A stretch of 64,000 nt of DNA from Cryptomeria japonica (lineage: Eukaryota > Streptophyta > Pinopsida > Cupressales > Cupressaceae), in contig NC_081414.1 of the NCBI RefSeq assembly GCF_030272615.1, positions 340,482,502 to 340,546,501 of the forward strand, written 5' to 3'. This document shows, one piece after another, positions 22,830 through 32,523 of the stretch. The stretch's first letter is position 1, and the number at the start of each line of letters is the position of its first letter. The translations under genes and the position numbers were made by a program. A model generated the notes under the pieces. It was given only the letters and a program-made list of their open reading frames with translations. It was not told the DNA's origin and did not search any database.

Positions 22830-23903
22830 ATGGAAAACTTAAGAGAACAATTGAAAACAACTCTTTCAGACTATGATGTAGAAAAATTGAAGAATATCAA
22901 ACTTGAGGATGATCTAAAAGCTACTCAGGATATCATTCAAGCTCTTCAAGAGAATTATACTATAGCAAGGAATAAAAGAAGAGAACTTTGTGAAAAGATG
23001 CAGAAAGAAGGAGATGAAAAGGAAACTCTTAATGATTTGGTAAACAAACTAAGACAAGGGATGAGTACAACACAGAATGAGATGCAGGATATGACTATGA
23101 GATTTTGCAAGGAAATTGAAGATAGAAAGAAAAATGCAGAAGATCTGACTAGAAGACTGAGTGATGCTGCAAATGAAAATACAAGACTTAGTTATGAAAA
23201 TGATATGCTGAAGACAGATTTGATGCACACACAAAATGACTCAAATGAACTTATGAGATAGAAAGAAATCTTGGAAAGAGATCTAGATACTGCAAATCAG
23301 CACAAAGAAAAATTCAAGAAAACATCAGAAGAACTTGGTGACATGTTGAAGAATCAGAAACCTATTGGTGACACTTGTGGCCTTGGCTTTGAAGCTAGTG
23401 AAAGCTCTGGTACTACAAACACACATGATCATAGCAAACCGGTAAGACAACCTACTGCTTATAAATTTAATGGAAAATGCTTTAACTATAACAAGTATGG
23501 TCATAGAGAAAATCAATGTAGATCTAGAAATTATCATAACACCAATACACCCACCGATCATTGTTCTAAATGCAACAAAGTTGATCATAATTCAGAAAAC
23601 TGGAGAATGAATGTAAGATGTTATGTTTGTGGAAGATTTGGCCATTTATCTAATCAATGCAGAATGCAAACTGACATAGGATATGGGAAAGATATTCAGA
23701 AAAATAATGTGACTTGTTATACCTGTAACAAGATTGGACACATTGCTAAATTTTGTAGAAGCAAGTCCTCACTGACAAATAACAAAGGTCCTAGTTCAAA
23801 AGGTAAAGAAAAAGTTGAAGAGGTTAAGTAGGAATTCTCAAAATAGTGGATCAGAAAATCAGAACTGAATGTTGATGGGAATACTCCTCCATCGGCAGAA
23901 TAG
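22830..23903 (+). pseudogene. ORF1 of element B: gag-like coiled coil plus four CCHC knuckles
   Basis: Start chosen at 22830 (MENLREQ), which aligns with the starts of A (MENLRK) and C (MDNLRKQ); the open frame extends further upstream but there overlaps the PBS-proximal leader. About 190 residues of heptad-rich coiled coil are followed from about 23477 by knuckles CFNYNKYGHRENQC (second Cys to Tyr), CSKCNKVDHNSENW (last Cys to Trp), CYVCGRFGHLSNQC (intact) and CYTCNKIGHIAKFC (intact), then a basic tail. In-frame TAG codons at 23259, 23829 and 23844 correspond to Gln codons in sister copies. The TAG at 23901 is shared by all three copies and is probably the native stop. Inferred function is a nucleocapsid-like protein that binds element RNA. 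Confidence 0.82.
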
Positions 23904-24247
23904 AGTAACCCTCCACCAGCAAGAGACTCTTCATCTAACTAAAGGAAAATCCTTGGAGGGTTTAGCAACAAAATGAGAAACATGCTTTTATTCCCTTAGT
24001 TGATGGTGAGAAGTTGAGATTACTTCTTTACTGATAGATAAGTTAAGTTGTGACTTAACCGAAAAGCATTAAATGTGGTAGGTGAAGAAAATAACATTAT
24101 AAAACAAGTGTTTTGGCTCCATTTTCATTCCATTGAGCATTCAAATCTTCGAGAGCATGCAAATCATGAGCAAAGGCATTCCAAGCAAAGAAGTGAAGCA
24201 ATCCATCAAATCTCTCATCTCTAAGGCCGATCAAGGTATTTATAGCT

Positions 24248-27200
24248 ATGTCATCCTCATCTACTCCTGAATTTATTGCAAACCCTACTATTGTCGAAGT
24301 TATTAAACACCATAGACCCGTATTTCAGCTAGTTCCCAAAATTGCCAAGAAAGATGATAGTTTAGGTGCATTCTCTCAAATACCTAAAGGGGTAGTTTAT
24401 GCTAAAGACCCTAGAATGTATATACATTGTTATATAGATGAATTGGGTGATGATGAAATCAAGAATATGTATAAATTTGTAATCTGTGATGAATCTAGAA
24501 ATGTTAAAGCTAAACACAAGATAATTGAAACCCTAGGTTTTACTGAAATTCTTAGTATCCTGGATTTCCCTAAGGATATCATAAGGATAGTATTAAGAAG
24601 AGTACATGGTGAATTTTTCTGGTTGGACTCAGTTCATAAGATCACTAAGGAAGCAATAAAGGCCGTGACAAGGTTACCCTCCACTAGCAACAAACCTGAC
24701 AAATCTAAGAAAGTCTCAAATGATTTAGTGATAAAACTAACAGGTGCAACATCTGACAAGAGATCACTAAGGGTGAATGATGTAACAAATATCAATGTGA
24801 AATTTATCAGTGTGATCTTAGGTTACAAGTCTACACATGCAACTAGGTTAAATTCAGTTTCTAGCCTATGCATTAAAAATGCCCATGATATGGTGAATAA
24901 TAATGCAAGAATAGACATATGTGAATGGCTTAAGGATGAACTGATTGATGATTTGGGAAAGATAAAGAAAGATAAGAAAGGAACTTTCAGATTTGGAAAT
25001 CTACTTATTTGTTTGATGATGTATATAACAAAACAAGTACTCAGTATTGGCACTAAAGAATTCGGATATGATATACCAATAGGAAAACAACTATCAGTAT
25101 TACTGAACAACATGGTAGAGAATAGGGAAAAGAACCTAAATGAGTATTTTTCAGGCACTAAAAGCTCGAATGAAATCAAGAGTAAGATTATCACAAGCTA
25201 TTGTAGATAAGTACCAAAAAGAAATTTGTTTTGTAATTAAGAAAGATGAAATTTGGATGGAGGCAATTGTTCCTAGAACCATCTGGGTCACTGAAATGGG
25301 ATATGAAATGGATGACAATATAATAGAAACTTATGCAAAAGCCCTCCTAGAAGCTCCCAAGGAACCTGAAGAAGAAGTATTTGGTAATGCTGAAACTTTA
25401 GAAAGCCAAATTCAATCCAAGAAAAGAATTAAAAAGGTTGAGGCAACTATTAGAAAAGGTACCCGACAAGCAAAAGCAATCAAATAAAATGTGCTAAAGC
25501 AAATCGGTATAACTAAAGGTGAACTAGTAGCAATCCAATCGGAAACACAACTTTCACTGATTGGAACTTCTTTTGAAAGTGATATACCTGCAATGTTTAA
25601 GAGAGTTGAAAGGAAGAGAAAACCTTCACCGACACCTTCTCCTACACCAAAAAGACAAAAGCAATAGGCAGTAAGTCCCCCTGCAAAGAAATTGACTCCG
25701 AAGAAGAAAAAGGTGACTCCTAAGAAGAAGTCTATAGATCCTTTTGATAAATTACTGGAAGAAATTACTGAGGATGGCAAATTGAAAAATATCAACAAAA
25801 TGTGTAACACATTATCAGATGATGACAAAGATAAAGTAGAGAACAGTGTAATATTGCACTTGGATATTTTAAAGAAATTTTTGATGCAAGTAGTTGATGA
25901 AATACTAGTAGATCTCTATAATAGACTTGAAGCTAGGAGAGTAGGTATTATTGAGTTTGATAAGAAAATAAAGATTGAAAAATTACTTCCTGTACATCCT
26001 ATCAACTCACCTGATGAGATAGATAAATTGATCTTAGAGGCTAATCGGTCAGTATTTTCAACTGCTCACCAACATGTAGCACTAATGGCAGGGAGAGTAA
26101 ATGAGATAGGAGAGGAAATAACAGATGCATGGGACATAATCCTGGTAGAAAAAGAAAAATAGGAAGAATATCTAAAACCCAAAACCATCAAAGTATATCA
26201 AAAGGATAGGGACAAAGGGAAAGGTAAGGTTGGTGGTCCACCCAGTATAAAGGCAACAAACAACTTACCCCCACCACCTTTAGATACTCCACCGATAGAC
26301 ACTTTTGAAAATCAACTGGCAGCATAGAGTATGGACACACCACATAAGGATACAAATCTTGATTCTAAGGTGTTGTATACAATGAATATCGACACACAGG
26401 AAGTCAACATTGTGGTTGATAAGGAGACAAGTGAGAAAAGAGATGTGGCAATTGAGCCATCGATAGAAGACAAAATAGTTGAAGATACAGTTGGAAACAC
26501 AGAAAATGGGAGTGAGCAACAAACAAAACAAACAACAGGTACAGAGAAAATTGATAGCATTAGTATTGGGAAACCTACTAAAAACATTTCAAGGGCAAGC
26601 ACAAAGAAACCGACAGAAAATGCAGAGTCACAGGCAGAAAAACTGGTAGTGGATACCACTAAAAAACCATCAGAGAAACCATCAAAGAGCACAAAGGAAC
26701 AAGAAGATCAACAAATCCATTCAAAAATAGTACCATCAGCTACAACTGATAAACCTAAACCCTTGGTAGCTGAAATGGAGACACAAACTGATCCTTCAGC
26801 AAAAAATGAAAGCAATATCCTCACTGGCGCACTACAAATTGTGAAGTCAATTGGTTAGACATCCGGAACTTCTATGTTTGAATTCAGACCAACAAATGTA
26901 ACATAGGTACTATTAGATTCAATTAAGAAAATAACAAATTGTAATGCTCTAGCATACAAGGCTATTGATGACATCATACCAATTTTGAAGATGATATCTC
27001 CAAAGTGTAACATAGACAACAAAGATTCTTTGAACCAATTAGACACATTGTCTAAGTATATAACTGGTAACCAAATAACACTAGATAAAATAAATGAGGA
27101 TACATTTAAGGAAAGACTGATAAAAGAAAAAGAAAAATTCTTTGAGGATATAGTTAAGAAGAATAAAGTAGAGATGAACACTCTCTTACCGGAACTCAAT

Positions 27201-27689
27201 GAAATCATTTTTGACTTTAAGAAATTGTATAGGGATTCATGTAAAATGGATGTACTAATAGAAGATCTTGACAAAGAAATAAGAAAAGCACAGGATAAGA
27301 TTAATAATATTGTTGACAATCTGATTGGGACATCAGATTCATTTTTGGAATTGGAAAAGAAAATTGCAAAGCAAGAAGAGAAAATCAGAAAACTGGAAAA
27401 AGAAAAACAAGGAATAAAGGACAAAGCAAAGGACTTAAAATGCCGACTTGGTCCAAGATTAGAGTATCCTATTTCTTTGAGAAAAGAAATATATGAGGCT
27501 CTAGTTTCTAGACTAAAGACACCGGAAGAGAAAATGCACATACTCACCGATACAGTGCAAATGACTCAAGAAGCCATAAAAGACAACAAATCTTTCAGCA
27601 ATGGTATAAATTTGGTTTTGATAGACATTTTTCAGATTGTAACCAATGGGTTACAAGAATCCAGGCAGGACTCCACTGACAGCGAATGA
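24248..27689 (+). pseudogene. ORF2 of element B: about 1147-codon protein of unknown family
   Basis: Starts ATG at 24248 (MSSSSTPEFIANPT). Regions in order: globular N-terminus (residues 1-300: MYIHCYIDELG, FFWLDSVHKITKEA, RSLRVNDVTNINVKF, WLKDELIDDL, KKGTFRFGNLL); a conserved segment WMEAIVPRTIWVTEMGYEMD (about 25257-25310); a basic NLS-like stretch ERKRKPSPTPSPTPKR (about 25607-25660); a helical region (25740-26160, LHLDILKKFLMQVVDEIL); a variable acidic Thr/Pro linker (26163-26900); and a C-terminal coiled coil (26910-27689). One frameshift near 25150 separates the first part from the rest; downstream the frame is continuous apart from stops at 25485, 25665, 26160, 26856 and 26904 (the last four at sites where A or C has or implies Gln), plus one near 26325. 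It lacks all pol motifs. Conserved architecture in three independent insertions argues it was once translated. Confidence 0.78.
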
Positions 27690-27874
27690 CAACCTTTGTC
27701 ATTGATCTCAAAGGGGGAGTAGAGGAATGAGAAAAATAAAAAAGTAGAGATTATCTGCTCAGGGGGAGCACACAGTTCTGAGCATACAGTTTTGGTAAGA
27801 CATTTTTGGCAGACTATTTTTGGATATCATTTTTGAACACTTTTTTTTTTCTCATGAGTGTTTCCATCAATGCC

Positions 27875-27886
27875 AAAGGGGGAGAT
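27875..27886 (+). other. Polypurine tract of element B
   Basis: AAAGGGGGAGAT directly before the 3' LTR TGTTGG. It is preceded by the TTTCCATCAATGCC block also found at the PPTs of A and C. Confidence 0.9.
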
Positions 27887-28694
27887 TGTTGGAAAATGCA
27901 CACTCCAATGAGAAATTGTAGGTGATTGAAGGTTTTGTCATTGATAGAAACCTTGCAATCTTATGATACTGACAAGACAATATACCAGCACCAGCAATGA
28001 CAGACTCTACACCAACACACAGGTCACCTGCAGACAAAGGAAGGATACTGACACAGAGGCCGACAATAATTTTGTTTATAATGTATTTTGTAATTAATTG
28101 TAAAAACATTGTAAGCCAACATGGTGAGTTGTAATATGACTCATATATGTATGAGATCATTGTAGAACATTTTGAAAGGAAATTTGTAAGGAAGAATAAT
28201 GTGTAAGGCAAAATAAGGCAGACCTATTATGTGAATTATAGGTTAAGGGTATATGTAAGCAGCAGAGCTAAAATCGATACTAGATCTGGCATAGTAGATG
28301 CTATTTTGAAGCAGTACAAGACATTGGATTTGTATAATCCATTTTGTAAGTCAATGTGACTTCCTATTTTGTATTTGAGCAGTGAGCTCTAGGTGCTTGG
28401 CCTTCCTGCGTGAGCAAGCCCCTATTGTTGCAGTAATATTCTCTTATTGGCCAACAAGTGAATATTGTGGGTCACAAATCCCACCAAGGTTTTTCCCACA
28501 CCAGGTTTCCTCGTTAAAACTACTATGTTATGGTGTGCTTTTCATGTGGTTGTTGTTAACTCTATTTATTGCATTACTTTTTGTTTACCAGCATACAGTA
28601 TTGATATGCTTTACATGTTTTAAGTCAAGAAAATTATATAACTAGTTAGATACTGATTCACTCCCCCCTCTCAGTATCTTTGGGAATCCTAACA
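27887..28694 (+). repeat. 3' LTR of element B
   Basis: TGTTGGAAAATG to ATCCTAACA, collinear with the 5' LTR along its full length and followed by the TSD CATCA. Confidence 0.93.
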
Positions 28695-28699
28695 CATCA
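28695..28699. repeat. Target site duplication of element B, right copy
   Basis: CATCA, identical to 21947-21951. Confidence 0.9.
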
Positions 28700-28867
28700 C
28701 ACAAGGACTATACCTGAAATCAACACCATCAATTGAGCATCATAAGCATTACTACATTTGTAAGTTGATAAACAATAAATACATACGTATCATAAGCATC
28801 ATAAGCATCACATGATGTGTCATCATATATGTAATTGAGCATCACAATTACCATCACATATCATGTG

Positions 28868-29090
28868 TCATCATAAACATGTAATCCATCACATATGTAT
28901 CATAAATCACCATCCATCACATAGGTAATAAACAATCCGCGTTCTATAAATAAACACAAAGTTCAAAAAATGTCACATGCATCATCATAAACATGTGATC
29001 CATCACATATGTATTTTAAATCAACATACATCACATAGCTAATAAAAATCCAATTTCCATAAATAAACACAGTTTAAAAATTGTCACATA
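28868..29090. repeat. Diverged tandem duplication in the CACTA spacer, about 115 bp units
   Basis: TCATAAACATGTAATCCATCACATATGTAT.. through CTATAAATAAACACA..TGTCACAT is repeated from about 28982 with scattered changes. The surrounding 28740-29090 is rich in CATCATAAGCAT and ATCACATA words. The interval 28700-29254 holds no gene. Confidence 0.7.
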
Positions 29091-29254
29091 AATAGTCACT
29101 CTCCCTATCTCCATCTCCATATTAAAAGGCGCATCATGAATTAATTATGTAATGTCATTAGAATTCAAAACATAATGAATTAATTATGTAAAAAAAATTC
29201 TATCAAGAAGTCAATATTAAATAGATAATATACTAATTGCATACCTCATACATT

Positions 29255-29292
29255 TCATTCTTCATCATCATGAACATCAAGGTCATCATCAC

Positions 29293-29357
<65 letters not shown>

Positions 29358-29403
29358 CCATCATCACCATCACCATCACCATCACCATCACCATCACCAT
29401 CAC

Positions 29404-29434
<31 letters not shown>

Positions 29435-32416
29435 TTCTTCTTCTTGTTCTTCTTCATCGTCATTGAGAAACTGTTGATCATGATCATCATCCACTTCATC
29501 TTCTACTTCTTCGGTATCTTCTTCTTTGGTATCTTCTTCTTCCATCACATTATACTTTATCGGCCTTCCTCTTGGATCATGTCTAACAACAAATGACCAA
29601 CTCGGTTTATGTGGAACCTCTAAGTAAAATACTTGCTCACATTGGCTTGGAAGAACATAGGGCTTATCCCCAACTGGTTCAAATGACCTTGTATTTAGCA
29701 TTATAAAACCATTATCATGTTGAATAATAGTTCTATCAGGATCATTTTTATTCAATCGTAGCCTCTACCATTTGATGATGAACAAAACTAATTTGAAGGA
29801 ATTAAAGTCACACTCAAGTATATCATCCAAAATGCCATAGTATCAATTTTGAGACTGTTTAGGATGAATGTCATTTCTCAATGAAATATTTGTCACCTTA
29901 AAGACTGTAGTGATGCCAGAATCACAAGTTTTCTTCATGTCATCCAACTATTTTATGCGAAATTTATGACTATTGCAGCACATAGGGTTGTGGTGTTTGA
30001 CCTGCGATATGTCAAACATGTAAAATTTATTGCATTGTGAGTTGATAAACATATGGGTGATTAATAAATTTATACGTACTTGTTTATCTCTTAAACCATA
30101 TACTAAATCAATTTCCCTTTGCGTAACACTGGAATCTCCATTACGATGTGCTTCTTTAATCTATGAAGTCACACCTTCCCATGTTAATGTGCATCCAAAA
30201 TGTTGACAACGTTCAATCCATACCATCATCCAATCAATATTATTTGCATTATACAAATGTAGTGCATCCCACTCTTGACCAACTATACAAAAAATAAATA
30301 GATGTCTTACAATCGATTTATTTTGAAGATTAAGAATTAATTAACTACAATAACATCTTATAATTACCTCTCACTTTCCTCAATCTACCTTTCCCCGTCA
30401 AGTACTCCCCTTCGAATTTGTTAATGGTGTTGGGATCCCAAATGCGATCCATGTGGATCTTTCTTGCAAACTTAGGAAGATATTCAGAAATGTACACCAT
30501 AGTTTGGTATACCATATATACCTCCACCATAGAACCCTTAGGATGTGCTCTTTGTCGAACCAAAGCCTTCAAAAATTTCATGTGCCTCTCAACCATCCAC
30601 ATTGACCTAGTGTGTATAGGTCCACACAATTTAATCTCCTCAACTTGGTGTATGAGGTAGTGTTCTTGTGCATTGAAAAAAGCTGGAGGTAGACACTTTT
30701 GCATTTCACACATTAAATGAGGAATTTTTCTCTTCCAATATTTTATATCGTCTTTATGGATTTCTTTACATGGCAGCTACCTACAAGGTATTCAAGACGC
30801 AAAAAAATATATTACATAACAAGTAAAAAAAATTGCAAATATAATATCTATACAACGAACTAAACAAATATCACTACTTACCTCATGTATTTTCCAAGAT
30901 CATATATGACTTGCTTGACATTATTGTGGAATTCATCTGGGAGAGATAGAGGTAGAATGCATTGCAACAATTGTACAATTATCTTTTCATTTTTTTATAA
31001 CATAACGAAAAGTACACGTATGCGCAGTACTTAAATACATACTAAAAACACAAGAACATGAATTACCTTAATGAAGGTATGCCAATCATTCTTTTTCATC
31101 CCTGGCACAAATTCACTTTACTTTGATACGAGATTATTTATGTTTGCAGCAAATCCTGTGGGAAATTGAATTTTTTGTATGACTTCTTTTATAGCATTGC
31201 TTTGCTGGTCCATTAATAACCAAGGAAGCTCACTTATATTAATCTGGTCTCCATGGCTATTTAATTGAATGACATTTATCATTGCATGATTGGAATCCTG
31301 AATGCCACTACATATTTTGACAATTTTTTCTTTGTCATGCCTTCCATTCAATATTTTCCATACTGTCTCTGTTATATTCTTTCCAATATGCATGCTATCA
31401 AACAAATGAACAATTTGTAACTTCTTGTAGTAGGGCAACCTACTAAATTGTCAGGGATAATTTTTTAGTCCCTTAGGAAGGTGGTCATTTATGCCTTCAC
31501 GACCTTCATGATCATCAATCACATCATCAGTAAACAAAACAAAATAGAAAAGATGTGTTATGACAAACCAATAGATGGAATGACATTACCGTGACGATTA
31601 ATTCTACTATATTCCAACTTCCACAGGTGAGGTGTCATTCTTTGTGGCTTTGATGTATTCTCTTCTTTCCCATTGAAAAGATGTTTTTCAGTATTTCGAT
31701 ACTTATGATTTTTGTGGAGAAAGTGCCTATACTTATCAAACACCTGCTTTCCTAAACTTTTTGAATGACGAGATTTCATCTTTGGACCACAAACAGGACA
31801 TGCAAATTTTCCCTTTGTTTGAAGACCTACAAGATAATGTATAATTGGATTAAATATGATAATTTTTTGAATTATAATATTCATGCACAACTTAGACACT
31901 ATAACATACCACAAAAATGTGTTAGCCCCGGGGCATCGTGTATTGTCCATAGAAGCATCACATGGAATTGAAATTGTCTTTATCCTATTGGTCTAGAGAC
32001 ATCATACATAGTGACACCATTCCATAACTCCAACAACTCATTGATAAGAGGCTTGATATATACATTCATATCTTTAACTTGGTACTTACCTAATTGAATG
32101 AACAAAAATATTACATAATTATTATGACCATTTTACTACAATATTTATAATTAAATTTAGACGACTATATTTAAATGATAAAATACCTGGAACAATCATT
32201 GCCAACATTATGTGCTCCCGCTTTATTGACATCCATGGATGAATGTTATTGTTGATAACAAAAATAGGCCACACTGAGTAAACAGATCTCATCTCTCCAA
32301 ATGTATTGACACCGTCTGCTGCCAATGAAAGCCTGAGATTATGAGGTTCTTCTTTAAAGTGTGGCCACTTTTCCTCTATGTCCAAAAATGTTGAACTATC
32401 CGTAGGCATTTGAATA
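29255..32416 (-). pseudogene. CACTA TNP2-type transposase with DUF4218 and DUF4216 regions
   Basis: Catalyses excision and insertion of CACTA elements in the nucleus. Minus-strand exons in order: MPTDSS.. EKWPHFKEEPHNLRLSLAADG and MLAMIVPG (32416-32187); YQVKDMNVYIKPLINELLELW to DVSRPIG and HDAPGLTHFCG (about 32090-31915); GLQTKGKFACPVCGPKM to MTPHLWKLEY (31826-31570); LPYYKKLQIVHLFDSMHIG to FPTGFAANINN (about 31530-31080); a DUF4218 region with CLPPAFFNAQEHYLIHQVEEI and GPIHTRSMWMVERHMKFLK (about 30985-30367); WDALHLYNANNIDWM (about 30285-30080); and a DUF4216-like end (30002-29255) closing in an Asp repeat. GT donors and AG acceptors fit at these borders. Stops (TAA after DVSRPIG; others near 30160 and 29800-29870) show decay. 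The N-terminal transposase-associated region is missing upstream of 32416. Confidence 0.85.
29275..29436 (-). repeat. GAY trinucleotide repeat encoding a poly-Asp tail
   Basis: On the plus strand this is ATC/ACC repeated with few interruptions, (CAT)n grading into (CAC-CAT)n. On the minus strand, in frame with the DUF4216 region, it encodes more than 50 residues of Asp and Gly-Asp, after a Glu-rich stretch at 29437-29560. It is a microsatellite expanded inside a coding tail. Confidence 0.85.
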
Positions 32417-32523
32417 ATGTCATCTCAACTTCTATTGCATTAATGGAAATCCATAAATTGTGCCAAGCTAGTGCACTTGAATAATCGTTGCATACGTTGC
32501 ATACGTGGAATAAGCTAGTGCCA

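Larger units (their letters stand above)
21952..28694 (+). mobile_element. Element B: complete non-autonomous LTR element with ORF1 and ORF2
   Basis: A 6743-bp element with two LTRs (807 and 808 bp), a perfect PBS, PPT and 5-bp TSD (CATCA). It codes for a gag-like ORF1 and a long ORF2 of unknown family and has no protease, integrase, reverse transcriptase or RNase H. It must therefore be moved in trans. Its LTRs share blocks with autonomous Copia elements D and E here. By-eye comparison of the first ~420 bp of the two LTRs gives about 34 mismatches, mostly transitions, so the insertion is not recent. It sits inside the CACTA element. Confidence 0.92.
17790..32523 (-). mobile_element. CACTA (En/Spm) DNA transposon, split by element B
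   Basis: Reading the minus strand: a TNP2 transposase gene with DUF4218 and DUF4216 regions (32416-29255), a spacer, then (after 6.7 kb of element B) a SET-like exon and a Transposase_24-like gene ending at 17790. This order is normal for plant CACTA elements. The TSD CATCA of B at 21947-21951 and 28695-28699 shows the two halves were contiguous before B arrived. Terminal inverted repeats are not identified, so both outer limits are those of recognisable content. Confidence 0.75.

Noticed and set aside
26855-27547. Minus-strand open frame of 230 codons
   Set aside because: Antisense shadow of the coiled-coil end of ORF2 in element B.
28740-29060. Short CATCACATA-type repeats as a CRISPR-like array
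   Set aside because: Repeats are irregular, with no constant-length spacers, in a plant nuclear setting.
29237-29596. Plus-strand frame rich in Ile and Thr, membrane-like
   Set aside because: It is the ATC/ACC microsatellite read in another frame; the minus-strand Asp frame continues a recognisable DUF4216 region instead.
16584-32523. CACTAG at 16584 and TAGTG near 32519 as a pair of CACTA termini
   Set aside because: The adjoining bases show no inverted repeat and the 3-bp flanks differ (AGT and CCA), so I did not call termini.
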